From a virus: a stretch of 20,431 nt of DNA. The stretch lies in IMG/VR virus record IMGVR_UViG_3300033143_008306, positions 1 to 20,431 of that record; one strand, 5' to 3'. Of the stretch, positions 12,158 through 20,409 are shown piece after piece. Under the pieces are notes generated by a model. It saw nothing but the letters and a program-made list of their open reading frames with translations, made no database searches and was not told the origin of the DNA. The number at the start of each line of letters is the position of its first letter. The stretch's first letter is position 1. Position numbers and translations under genes: made by a program.

Positions 12158-12438
12158 TGATTGAATTCCTGACCCCAAAACAAAAAACCGAAATGACCCG
12201 GTTCATGTGGAGCATGCTGGCGATGTCAACAGACCCGACAATCATAACTGGCACAACCAGCGTAAACGGGAAATGTTATATCGGGGAAATTGGAAAAACG
12301 AAAATCTTTGAATGCATGGCCATAGCATTCAGTCAAGACGGACTGAATGCCTATGGCATAACTTTTGAGGGGGAATTTATATTTTTTAATAACAAGAATT
12401 TCATTAAAGGATTTCCGATTGTTATGACAAGGGATTAA
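12157..12438 (+). CDS. Hypothetical protein, 93 aa
   Basis: 93 residues. The start overlaps the previous stop (TAATG). It has a helical N-terminus (about 6-24), then beta strands (GKCYIGEIGKTKIF and GITFEGEFIFF). Its coding sequence contains a 16-bp imperfect inverted repeat at 12319-12357. Its stop overlaps the stop of the portal gene on the other strand (12435-12438), so two gene blocks meet tail to tail with no intergenic space. Function unknown. Confidence 0.7.
   Translation: MIEFLTPKQKTEMTRFMWSMLAMSTDPTIITGTTSVNGKCYIGEIGKTKIFECMAIAFSQDGLNAYGITFEGEFIFFNNKNFIKGFPIVMTRD
12319..12357. repeat. Long hairpin inside the 12157 gene
   Basis: GCCATAGCATTCAGTC (12319-12334) pairs with 12341-12357 around loop AAGACG, with one bulged C at 12351. 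The 16-bp stem has no T tract. It lies about 80 nt before the convergent gene ends. Confidence 0.75.
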
Positions 12439-13934
12439 TCTTTTCCAGACGATGAATCATTTTCCTCATTCTCTTCGTCATCCCCACTCCCAGACTCTTC
12501 AGCCTTTGCAGTTTCAATCTCTTTCTCTATAAGCTTGGTATCCGTATCAGACAAATCAGGTAAGGCTATCTTGGCCAACTGTTTTTGAGCACGACGTGCA
12601 AAGGTGTCACTCTGGACGGTATTCATGGTGCTGATAATATTCTCAAGGTTTATAGACAGATCGTCTATCGAGAAATGCAAAGACCTGGTAATTTCCATCT
12701 CTTTAAACAATTCTTCTTTCCCCTGCCACTTCAGCCACAGCCTGATTACGTTAAGCTCGGACTCCAGCATATTGCTGCTTTTCTGAAGCAAGACACTGTT
12801 TAACTGCTGAAATTCATACCTCAAAGCCAACCCCGAAGATACTTCGTTATTACTCTTCCGTTGCCCGTGAACCCCAGAAAGATGAGCAATCCGATACGTC
12901 TCATCGACTTTACGGTCGATCCATCTCAGCACGGCATCAATCGGTTCTGATATGGCAGCCTCCATCCAATCGGGCTTTGAATGCGGCAGATCCGGATAAA
13001 ATTCTTTGACGGCCCGCTGGCCGACCTTCTCTTCAGGGGCACTGTCATCTCCTTCTTTACGCATTGGTACTCGCAACATCGGAAAACCGGCGAACTTGAT
13101 GACCTCTTCGCCATGCGATAGGTTCCTGATAATGCTGCCTGTAATATACGAAATTTCACGAATATCAGAAATGCCGATATAGGCATTATAGATATTCTTG
13201 ATATTCGGCATCCAGACAAACGGAATTTCATTCAACGGGTTTGGCCCGGAATCAACAAGCGTTGCCTTTTCTTTTGCATTCTTTGCCTTCCCAGCTATCA
13301 ACCCACCAGTTAAAGGCTCGGTTAATGAGTCTCCATCCGGCAATTCCCATACTTCCCACTTCGTTTTTTCCCAGATGGTAAATCGACCAGATTCTGCTTC
13401 TTTTAGTTTCAAATACACAAGTACCGGCCTATTGTTTATTTTATCCCGCTCAAACCGCCAGTCATAAATATTAGAAAGGGTGTATGTGCTGCAATACGGA
13501 TATATGCCGTTGTCTATTTCCTGCTGAACATTCTGCGTTTTTAAATTTGCCTTGCTAATAAGCACCCCGACGGATCCATAAACAGACGAAACCTTTTGGG
13601 TATTGTTCAAATAAGTGTCAAAATCAGTACCGACCAGATCGGCATCTTTTTCAAACATTTTCCACTGAGCATCGTCTTCAAGACCCTTCAGATGCCGTTG
13701 CGGAGAACGCTCTGTCAGATAAAAACTGAACAGGTCGACAATAGCAGATGAATAATTAAAACAGATACCTTCTGTTATTCTCAACGCATGATTTTTTTCA
13801 GATTCAAGATTGTGTCTCGTCAAAGAATTTCCTACAAAATCTCGCCCGCCATCGTATGCCATCCTGTAAAATTCCCACGATCCATAACTTTCGGTATGTA
13901 TTGTATGCTTTTTTTCAAGCTCTTCTCTGTTCAT
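12435..13934 (-). CDS. Phage portal protein
   Basis: 499 residues. Identified mainly from position directly after the terminase and from size and layout: an N-terminal helical region, a central domain with RYEFQQLNSVLLQKSSNMLE (a typical portal stem and crown region, about residues 390-410), and a very acidic, probably disordered C-terminus (GDDEENEEND). The portal forms the ring through which DNA enters the head and docks the terminase. The ribosome binding site GAGGAT lies before ATG 13934. It ends convergent with, and overlapping, the 12157 gene. No direct family motif was confirmed. Confidence 0.8.
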   Translation of the reverse strand: MNREELEKKHTIHTESYGSWEFYRMAYDGGRDFVGNSLTRHNLESEKNHALRITEGICFNYSSAIVDLFSFYLTERSPQRHLKGLEDDAQWKMFEKDADLVGTDFDTYLNNTQKVSSVYGSVGVLISKANLKTQNVQQEIDNGIYPYCSTYTLSNIYDWRFERDKINNRPVLVYLKLKEAESGRFTIWEKTKWEVWELPDGDSLTEPLTGGLIAGKAKNAKEKATLVDSGPNPLNEIPFVWMPNIKNIYNAYIGISDIREISYITGSIIRNLSHGEEVIKFAGFPMLRVPMRKEGDDSAPEEKVGQRAVKEFYPDLPHSKPDWMEAAISEPIDAVLRWIDRKVDETYRIAHLSGVHGQRKSNNEVSSGLALRYEFQQLNSVLLQKSSNMLESELNVIRLWLKWQGKEELFKEMEITRSLHFSIDDLSINLENIISTMNTVQSDTFARRAQKQLAKIALPDLSDTDTKLIEKEIETAKAEESGSGDDEENEENDSSSGKD

Positions 13935-13952
13935 AATATCCTCGCATCGTTT

Positions 13953-16900
13953 TTATTTCCAGAATTTTGTTGATTTTCTCCGGACATATTTTGGCCTGGT
14001 GACCCACCGCAAGAATTGTGACGTCGAATCAACCATATCATCAAACTTACCAAATGGAAACTGAGCTATCTGGGTTTCATACGGAACCACCCAGTCACCA
14101 CGCTCAGGAATATACACTTTCCCGGCTTCAATGATCGGCGAAACCTCGCTCAACCTTACCTGCTTGTTCGCATCGGACTTAATGGCAATAACAGGAATTC
14201 TCGTATAACGCTGCAATTCTTGTATTAAACTCTGGCCACTGGCTTTGTCTTCAATAAGGACGACGACCTGGCCGGCATTAAATTTCATGCAGCGCTCGTA
14301 TTCGGCTATAACAGCTCGTTTAAGCTTTGGAAAAATCAGGCGTTTGTTTATGACATTCATGAGATAATATCGATCTTTAGCGACACCCCAGGTTGTACAG
14401 GCCGACGGATCGTTAATGTCCTGCTCTTTAAAGGCCGTATCCCATGAATTAACAATTTGATTTACCTTAGTGATTTTGCCATTATCGACGCTTGGTTTCA
14501 GGAACCTGCGATATTTTTCACCGGCAAATTTATTTTTGGGCGAGGTCATGTCAGGCATGATTGCATACTGCCAACTTTGATACGGATATTTTTTAAACCA
14601 TTCGATGTCGACAATCCCGCCACCTTCCGGCAGAGGTTGCTGCTGATACAATGCATTCCATTCCCGGGTGCCGATTGTCTTACGGATTCTGTCGAGGCGT
14701 TTGCGGCCGTATTTTGTTGGCCAGAGGGCATCGCCAATCTCACGGCCGATAACATCCCCGTCATCGTCAGCGATGGCCGGAAGGTCTAACACAGTCCAAT
14801 TTTCATGCTCGGCTTCATCAAGCAAAAACCCGGCAAGGTCATAAAAACTCCACCGGGTCATAATAACAATAATTGAATTATTATCCATAAGCCGGGTATA
14901 GGCTACGGCTTTGAACCAGTCTCGCAACTTGCGCTGGGCAACATCACTCTCGGCATCCTCGCGGCCTTTTGTGGGGTCGTCGATGATCAAGCAGTTATGG
15001 ACGAGTATTTCGTTTGCAAAGAAATTGTTTGTTCCTTCCACCTGGATGTCATAGACCGGGACTTCTCCACAGCGTATCTTTCGAACCGCCACATACCCTG
15101 TTCCAACCACAAAAAATGGATGGTCCCCGGTTGATTTGATTTTTTTACCGGATTTTGTACTAACTTCATAGATATCATCTTTTGATGAAACCATTGTGGC
15201 GACTATTTTCCTGAATTCCTGGGTTTTTAGATTTTCGTTCCACGATAATACTTCAATCTTTTCACCACTTCGCATCAATTCAACAAGCTTTTTAATTTCA
15301 AGAAAGCCACGGTCTGTTTCAATTTTTGTCAATGATGTCAGACAGTTAGCACCCCTCCCTGTGATTGCGCCACCAACACCAACCGAATAATACATGCCAT
15401 CCTGTTCGGTCGAGAATTTGTTGGCGCCTTTGCTGTCCTTGGATATTCGGCAGCCGCTGAAAACTTGCTGATGAAAAGCTGAAGTCAGCTGGTTTCTGAC
15501 CTTACGGCCGATATCATTTGCACGGTCGAATGAATAGGTTGTACCGATAATATGACGACTTGGATTACGCCCAAGGTACCAGGCTGGAAAGTATTCTGAA
15601 GCGATGAGGGTATTATGTGACACGAAACCATTTACAATAAAATTCTGGGTTCCTGACACTTGAATATGGACGAGTTTTTTTATCCCAGCATCTTCAATTT
15701 TAATAACTCGATCATATATGAAATCCATTTCAAGATATTTTTGAAGTTCGGGATAGACTTTTGCCAAACGCTGCATTCTGCTTTGCGATATATTTTTGCT
15801 ATTGTCACACCTGAATCCGTTCTTTCTGGCACGACGCAACGTTTTACCTATTGCATTCGGAAACACATCAGTCAAACTACAGGATGCCTTCTTTAACAGT
15901 TCCTTGCAGAATTTCTTTTTATTACCAAGATCACATCTATTATAAATTTTTTGAAGCTGGCTTCTGCCGATATTTAATACCCATGCATTCGAACAATCAT
16001 TAGGTTTAAAAGTCTTAGATGCCACAATGCCACTCATAGATAACAACGTTTGAATATCCTCTATAAGCTCCTTGTTTGCCAAGGTTACTCCAGCTGATCC
16101 TGCTTTCATACAAAAATATCCATCGGTTTGGAACATGATCCCGATGAATATAAATTTTTGTCTTAACGACATCTTAAAAAATTCTTGAGGCAGGCGTTTG
16201 GAAGTAGCCTTATGGCCAAGAATTCCATATTTTTCAAGGATTGGTCGAGCTTCAAAGCTTACATTATAATCACAACTGTTTTTTGAAGGAGGTTGTCTAA
16301 CTGAAATACCAAGGGCATTCGATGCTTTTACGAAATTATTGATAACATATTTATCGCCATTGGAAAAACCCAACGAACTCGTTGAACAAGCTCCTTCAAA
16401 AATCATGTTAGCGATAAAAATAAGTTCATTATCATCTATTTCATAATCAAAATCCATTTCTTTATGAATGGTTAATAAAAAATCACCTATCTTAAATTCT
16501 TCAGCTTTTTTATAGGCATTTTGATAATCGGCGTAGGCAAGCATAGGATGGTCATGGCTGACGGTTACGGTTCGCCCGGTTCTGGATGTAAGACTAAGGC
16601 TTTGTTTCCGTGTAAACTCTTTTCCTAAAACTTCTTGAGTAACAAGCTTACCGTTGTCATAGGATAAAAGCTTGTCTCCGACCTTTATGTCGCCCATTTT
16701 AACGACAGATCCATCGGCCATATGAGCTAAGTCATTGATATCGCAGCACTTCCCATGCCGCGGCGGCATGAAGATCATAAGCCGACTTATATCTCCACGC
16801 TCCACTGCTTCGAGATGATTGGCTATAAGCTGATGATGCTTCGAAATTTCATACCCATCCCACTGCAATCTGACATAAGAAAGCAAACAACTGTGGGCGG

Positions 16901-16964
16901 CGTCTTCAACCGACAAATCTTTACCCTGAGATTCATTGGTCGCAACCATCTTGGTTCTGGCCAT
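13953..16964 (-). CDS. terL: Terminase large subunit with two inteins
   Basis: 1003 residues as encoded, about 507 after removal of two inteins. The exteins carry a Walker A-type PPRHGK-T (67-72 joined to 452), the Walker B region LIIDDPTKG (659-667), a coupling-motif-like MTRW (702-705), and the nuclease acids D842 (SWDTA), D906 (IEDKASG) and D975/D979 (FDDMVDS). This is the ATPase-plus-nuclease motor that cuts and pumps DNA into the head. Intein 1 covers residues 73-451 and intein 2 residues 541-657. Activity should require both splicing events. The start follows AAAGGA, a few bases after the small subunit stop. Confidence 0.95.
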   Translation of the reverse strand: MARTKMVATNESQGKDLSVEDAAHSCLLSYVRLQWDGYEISKHHQLIANHLEAVERGDISRLMIFMPPRHGKCCDINDLAHMADGSVVKMGDIKVGDKLLSYDNGKLVTQEVLGKEFTRKQSLSLTSRTGRTVTVSHDHPMLAYADYQNAYKKAEEFKIGDFLLTIHKEMDFDYEIDDNELIFIANMIFEGACSTSSLGFSNGDKYVINNFVKASNALGISVRQPPSKNSCDYNVSFEARPILEKYGILGHKATSKRLPQEFFKMSLRQKFIFIGIMFQTDGYFCMKAGSAGVTLANKELIEDIQTLLSMSGIVASKTFKPNDCSNAWVLNIGRSQLQKIYNRCDLGNKKKFCKELLKKASCSLTDVFPNAIGKTLRRARKNGFRCDNSKNISQSRMQRLAKVYPELQKYLEMDFIYDRVIKIEDAGIKKLVHIQVSGTQNFIVNGFVSHNTLIASEYFPAWYLGRNPSRHIIGTTYSFDRANDIGRKVRNQLTSAFHQQVFSGCRISKDSKGANKFSTEQDGMYYSVGVGGAITGRGANCLTSLTKIETDRGFLEIKKLVELMRSGEKIEVLSWNENLKTQEFRKIVATMVSSKDDIYEVSTKSGKKIKSTGDHPFFVVGTGYVAVRKIRCGEVPVYDIQVEGTNNFFANEILVHNCLIIDDPTKGREDAESDVAQRKLRDWFKAVAYTRLMDNNSIIVIMTRWSFYDLAGFLLDEAEHENWTVLDLPAIADDDGDVIGREIGDALWPTKYGRKRLDRIRKTIGTREWNALYQQQPLPEGGGIVDIEWFKKYPYQSWQYAIMPDMTSPKNKFAGEKYRRFLKPSVDNGKITKVNQIVNSWDTAFKEQDINDPSACTTWGVAKDRYYLMNVINKRLIFPKLKRAVIAEYERCMKFNAGQVVVLIEDKASGQSLIQELQRYTRIPVIAIKSDANKQVRLSEVSPIIEAGKVYIPERGDWVVPYETQIAQFPFGKFDDMVDSTSQFLRWVTRPKYVRRKSTKFWK
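14994..15344 (-). other. Intein 2 of terminase: mini-intein before Walker B
   Basis: Residues C541-N657 of the terminase (117 aa). It starts with C541, has the block B motif T612-G-D-H615, and ends with VEGTNNFFANEILVHN; the next residue is C658. Joining N540 to C658 restores GRGAN-CLIIDDP, a continuous Walker B region. At this length there is no room for a homing endonuclease domain, and no LAGLIDADG or HNH motif is seen. Confidence 0.93.
15612..16748 (-). other. Intein 1 of terminase: full-length, in Walker A
   Basis: Residues C73-N451 of the terminase (379 aa). It begins CCDINDLAHMADGS and has block B T134-V-S-H137. The LAGLIDADG-type endonuclease has two motifs (about 183-191 with E190, and 273-282 with D281 in FQTDG), and it ends VSGTQNFIVNGFVSHN before T452. 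Joining K72 to T452 restores the P-loop GKT. Key splicing residues (C1, TxxH, HN, +1 Thr) are present, so it should be active in splicing. Confidence 0.93.
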
Positions 16965-16970
16965 CTGTTT

Positions 16971-17534
16971 TTAATCCTTTGTGCCATTTTTCGGGAATGG
17001 AAGTAACTTAGGATCGGACGATACGGTATTAAAGGCTGCCTCAAGGACACCATCGCGCTTTTTCTTGCTGATTTTCTCTACGGTATGGCTAATATTGACA
17101 TTCTTATCAGCATCAAGACCGTAAAGATCTATAACCTGCTTATATCCTTTGCGAATTTCCTCCCCCCACTTGGCCCCGGCAGACGGATTCTTTATTTCTT
17201 TCAAACGCATCCAGCAAAAATTTACATAATGCTGCAGGTTCATAGCCATACGCTCACGCTTTTCATCAACGCTATCGAGCGATTCTTTCCTGAGTAAGGC
17301 CATCAAGACTCTGATGTCATTATAAATAACGACATAGTTTACCTTAAGCATCTTAGCCATTTTATGAACAGCATACCCCTCAAGCATTAACTGGGATACC
17401 TGATAACGACGAACACGTATTTCGTACGCACGCCCTTTGTTCTTCGTGCTTCCGCCACCCGGTAAATCATACGGTCGATACCGGCTATAATCTTTCGGAT
17501 TCTCAATTTCGTTTCTACCATCATGAATTCCCAT
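16971..17534 (-). CDS. terS: Terminase small subunit
   Basis: 187 residues, directly upstream of the large subunit on the same strand. A basic N-terminus is followed by a helix-turn-helix of the terminase small subunit type (about 42-77: YQVSQLMLEGYAVHKMAKML, then YNDIRVLM). A helical oligomerisation region comes next, then a basic C-terminus with SKKKRDG. It recognises phage DNA and starts packaging with the large subunit. ATG 17534 has AGGATT upstream. It is the first gene of the leftward packaging operon, transcribed from the 17577-17612 region. Confidence 0.85.
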   Translation of the reverse strand: MGIHDGRNEIENPKDYSRYRPYDLPGGGSTKNKGRAYEIRVRRYQVSQLMLEGYAVHKMAKMLKVNYVVIYNDIRVLMALLRKESLDSVDEKRERMAMNLQHYVNFCWMRLKEIKNPSAGAKWGEEIRKGYKQVIDLYGLDADKNVNISHTVEKISKKKRDGVLEAAFNTVSSDPKLLPFPKNGTKD

Positions 17535-17576
17535 AATGAATCCTATCCAAAAATATAAAAAGATTTAAAAAACTTA

Positions 17577-17612
17577 TTGACATTCATTAAATAATTATTT
17601 AATCATTGTCAA
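17577..17612. promoter_or_regulatory. Overlapping divergent promoters on a 36-bp near-palindrome
   Basis: The arms 17577-17594 and 17595-17612 are inverted repeats matching at 16 of 18 positions. TTGACA occurs at 17577-17582 on the plus strand and again at 17612-17607 on the minus strand. Each has a TTTAAT 15 nt, or TAATCA/TAATGA 17 nt, downstream as a -10. Transcription could go right to the scaffold gene and left to the terminase genes. The symmetry also fits a dimeric regulator site. Confidence 0.6.
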
Positions 17613-17639
17613 GAGTTATATACTTTGGGTACCATGTCG

Positions 17640-17805
17640 GTATCAGTGAAAATGAAACACGGGGGTTCGCAAAGGCGGGCGGAACATGCGGTTGTTACAT
17701 GTGCGATGCATTAACATACTGCGGCGAGATGCCGGAAACCTGCTGAAAACTCGATGTCTCATGGCATTATAAAAACGGCGCGAGGCCGTATTGACGGGAG
17801 GTCAA
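17640..17805 (+). promoter_or_regulatory. Structured 5' leader of the scaffold-capsid operon
   Basis: About 200 nt of non-coding leader with pairing potential: ACATG/CATGT near 17690-17705, ATGCC/GGCAT near 17730-17767, GAGA/TCTC inside that, ACGGC-GCGAG-GCCGT at about 17775-17789, and TTGAC-GGGAG-GTCAA at 17791-17805. The last one displays the ribosome binding site GGGAGG in its loop. No known riboswitch class was recognised. Confidence 0.4.
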
Positions 17806-17809
17806 AACC

Positions 17810-18646
17810 ATGAAGCTCAAACTTGATGATGCAGGAAGCGTAGTTGTTAAGGACGGATTGCCGATTTATATCATGGACGATGGAAAGGAGCAGGCGTTCG
17901 ATGCCCCCGGAACATTGTTCAAGGTTAAAAGTTTAACCGAAGAGAAAGATCGGCACTTTGAAAAAGCATCAAAACTTCAGGTAAAGATCGACGACAGTGC
18001 CAAAGCGCTCAAAGTGTTTGAAGGCATTGATCCGGTAACCGCGAAAGCGGCACTGGAAACAGTCGAAAAGCTTGACGGCAAGAAGATGATCGATGCCGGA
18101 GAGTTCGATAAGCTGAAGGAACAGATGCAGGGTATCCAGGATACCAAACTTGCGGAGCAGGCCTCCGATTATGATAAAAAAATTGGAGACTTCGAAGTTC
18201 AGGTTGGTGCCCAGAAAAATACAATCGATAATTTGATGATAACATCCAACTTTGCCAAAAGTCCGCTCTTCTCGGGTGATAAGCCCAAGACGATTTTGAC
18301 CCCGGACATGGCGGTAAGCGCATTCGGCGGGAACTTCAAGGTCGAAGGCGATGGACTTACACCGAAATTGATTGGATACCTTAACGGAGAAAAAATTCCG
18401 TCCACCTCAAATGTCGGTGAACCAGCCGATTTCGAGGAAGCAATAGCCGTAATCATCGAAAAGCACCCCGGGAAAGAGCGGTTCCTGACTTCCCCGGACG
18501 GCGGAGGCCCCGGTGCCGGTAGCAATTTTAGCAGAGACGGTCGGGCCGTTGTGATTTCGGAAGAAGATGCACACAATGTAGTCAAATACAGAGAAGCACA
18601 AGCAAAAGCCGAAAAAGCAGGGGTTCCGATTCAAGTTGGTAATTAA
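17810..18646 (+). CDS. Capsid scaffold-like protein
   Basis: 278 residues. A small beta N-terminus with VVKDGLPIYIMDDGKEQAFD is followed by a long charged coiled-coil region (about 40-140) and a C-terminus with a glycine-rich GGGPGAGSNF segment and a terminal helix. The N-terminus resembles DUF6651-type phage proteins found just before coat genes; the coiled coil and position directly before the coat protein point to an assembly scaffold. GGGAGG ten bases before ATG supports the start. A 23-nt gap separates it from the coat gene. Confidence 0.75.
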   Translation: MKLKLDDAGSVVVKDGLPIYIMDDGKEQAFDAPGTLFKVKSLTEEKDRHFEKASKLQVKIDDSAKALKVFEGIDPVTAKAALETVEKLDGKKMIDAGEFDKLKEQMQGIQDTKLAEQASDYDKKIGDFEVQVGAQKNTIDNLMITSNFAKSPLFSGDKPKTILTPDMAVSAFGGNFKVEGDGLTPKLIGYLNGEKIPSTSNVGEPADFEEAIAVIIEKHPGKERFLTSPDGGGPGAGSNFSRDGRAVVISEEDAHNVVKYREAQAKAEKAGVPIQVGN

Positions 18647-18669
18647 TAACTTGTAAAGGAGACTTTAAA

Positions 18670-19869
18670 ATGGCGAATACAATCAGTCCTTATAACCCAA
18701 TTTTTTACGCTCAGGAAGGACTTAAGGTCCTCGAGAATGCGCTTGGCATGGCCAGTCGTGTTTACATGGGCTACGATTCCGAACGTAAATCGGCTAACAA
18801 AGGCGATACAATTCAGATCCGTAAGCCTGGAACTTTCAGTACCTCAACCGGTGGAACCTCCACCACGGCAAATGTTGTTCCGTCCAGCCTCGACCTGACA
18901 GTCGATACCTGGAAACAGGTAAAATTCGGCCTCACGGACAAAGAGCTGGCCTTCACAACCGAGAAAATCATTGCTGATCATATCAGCCCGGCGGTCTACG
19001 CGCTGGCAGTTGATATTGAGACCGCACTGACCAATCTTTATAAAGACGTTCCCTGGTCCTACGATATCGGTGCAACACCCGGATCGGCAGACATTATCGG
19101 CGGCAGGAAGATTCTGCGCGACAATGCCGGCGGACTCGTTGATTCCGATCTGATCCACTTCGGAATTGATTCCACCCTCGAAGCATCGTTCCTGAATGCC
19201 GAGATTTTCCATGCAGCCAGGATTGCAGGCGACGGTGAAAATAAAGACGCCCTTAAAAACGGCGGACTTGGCCAGCGTTTCGGGTGTGAACATTTCGTAC
19301 AGCAAACACTCACGAATCATACCTCAGGTACAGCGATTTCGGTAAAGACCGATCTCCTGGGTGCGGCCTCCGGAGTGCATGCACTCGGTGCAGAGAGTCT
19401 GACAGTCACGGCTCTTGGCGCATCGTCTTCAGCAATCGCCGAAACTCTGGTAGCTGGAGATAGTTTTTCCATTGCCGGCGATACCCAGCGCTACGCCGTA
19501 ACAGCAGGTGTAACTCTGACCGGTGGTTTGGGTACCATTTCCTTTACACCGCCCCTCAAGGTAGCCCTGACCGGAAGTGAAGTTGTTACACTGGAAACAG
19601 TTGATTCAACAAACTTCGCTGACAGGTTTTACGTAAACCTAATGTTTCACCGCAACGCATTTGCCATAGCCATGGCGCCACTGCCTGACCTTGGCAACAA
19701 TGCAGGAGCCCAGATGGCGGTTATCACCGATCCTCGAACCGGACTCTCCATGCGCTCAAGACTGGCGTACTACGATGAATCCGCAACGGTGAAAATCACT
19801 CTCGACGTTCTGTTCGGTGTGAAAACACTTGATCCGAACCTGGCTGTTGTATTACGACGGAATTATTAA
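18670..19869 (+). CDS. Major capsid protein, P22 coat type
   Basis: 399 residues. The N-terminus MANTISPYNPIFYAQEGLKV, the GDTIQIRKPGTF strand, the TWKQVKFGLTDKELAF segment and the end with YYDESATVKITLDVLFGVKTL are typical of P22 coat-type proteins (HK97 fold). A beta-rich region at about 225-310 (alanine-, glycine- and threonine-rich) fits an insertion domain. AAAGGAG precedes ATG 18670. It builds the icosahedral head with the preceding scaffold and is followed by two terminators, which fits high expression. No tail genes are visible in this window. Confidence 0.9.
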   Translation: MANTISPYNPIFYAQEGLKVLENALGMASRVYMGYDSERKSANKGDTIQIRKPGTFSTSTGGTSTTANVVPSSLDLTVDTWKQVKFGLTDKELAFTTEKIIADHISPAVYALAVDIETALTNLYKDVPWSYDIGATPGSADIIGGRKILRDNAGGLVDSDLIHFGIDSTLEASFLNAEIFHAARIAGDGENKDALKNGGLGQRFGCEHFVQQTLTNHTSGTAISVKTDLLGAASGVHALGAESLTVTALGASSSAIAETLVAGDSFSIAGDTQRYAVTAGVTLTGGLGTISFTPPLKVALTGSEVVTLETVDSTNFADRFYVNLMFHRNAFAIAMAPLPDLGNNAGAQMAVITDPRTGLSMRSRLAYYDESATVKITLDVLFGVKTLDPNLAVVLRRNY

Positions 19870-19876
19870 TCCCGAT

Positions 19877-19920
19877 CCTTAGGGCCTTGATCTATAAACC
19901 CTTGGCCCTAAGGAATCTTT
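19877..19920 (+). terminator. Terminator-like hairpin after the coat gene
   Basis: CCTTAGGGCC (19877-19886) pairs perfectly with GGCCCTAAGG (19904-19913), with a 17-nt loop. AATCTTTT follows, a short T run. The large loop and weak T tract make it a partial terminator or a processing site. Confidence 0.55.
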
Positions 19921-19946
19921 TATTCAAAACCATTCTTCAACCTGAA

Positions 19947-19977
19947 GGCGGGTGAATTTATTCGCTCGCCTTTTTTT
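19947..19977 (+). terminator. Intrinsic terminator downstream of the coat gene
   Basis: GGCGGGTGAA (19947-19956) pairs with TTCGCTCGCC (19961-19970) with two G-U pairs and loop TTTA. Seven T residues follow (19971-19977). Confidence 0.85.
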
Positions 19978-20020
19978 ACATGCTTCCACGACATAAATCA
20001 GTTAGACAGGGGGACTCCAA

Positions 20021-20398
20021 ATGAAAATCGAAACAATCGAAGTCTTAAGTATTGCCGGAGACGGCAAGAAAATGATTATCAACAAATTCGTCTATGACGA
20101 AAATCCCAGGTATTACACAACCTGGGAACAGCATCAGAAAGACAGGGAAAAGGCCGACGAGAAACTCGAAGCTAAAAAGGCCGAAGTTAAAAAGACTCTG
20201 GAGCCTGGTGAGGCTATGCCGGAAACCATAAAGTCCGACGAGCTCGATGAGACAAAGATCGATGAACCTTTGATCGACGAGCCCCCGGAATCGAAGTTCG
20301 ACGAGCCCAAGGAGCCAGAACCCGAAAAATCCCAAAAACCGAAGTTCGATATTCCCAAGCCTTACAAAAAACGCGGTCGGCCGGCTAAGAAAAAATAA
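20021..20398 (+). CDS. Hypothetical protein with basic AT-hook-like tail, 125 aa
   Basis: 125 residues. A short beta-like N-terminus (about 1-30) is followed by a highly charged region and repeats of D-E-P and E-P (about 75-105), then a basic tail KKRGRPAKKK. GRP flanked by basic residues is the AT-hook pattern, which binds the minor groove of AT-rich DNA. Acidic and basic halves separated by prolines suggest a disordered linker. The ribosome binding site is AGGGGGA, about ten bases before ATG 20021. It lies after the coat terminators, so it may have its own promoter or rely on read-through. DNA binding is inferred from the tail only. Confidence 0.75.
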   Translation: MKIETIEVLSIAGDGKKMIINKFVYDENPRYYTTWEQHQKDREKADEKLEAKKAEVKKTLEPGEAMPETIKSDELDETKIDEPLIDEPPESKFDEPKEPEPEKSQKPKFDIPKPYKKRGRPAKKK

Positions 20399-20409
20399 GG
20401 AGCTTTAAG

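Noticed and set aside
12319-12357. Intrinsic terminator
   Set aside because: The stem is inside a coding sequence and no T run follows on either strand.
17640-17780. Known riboswitch in the scaffold leader
   Set aside because: Some stems are possible, but no conserved core of a class I know was recognised.
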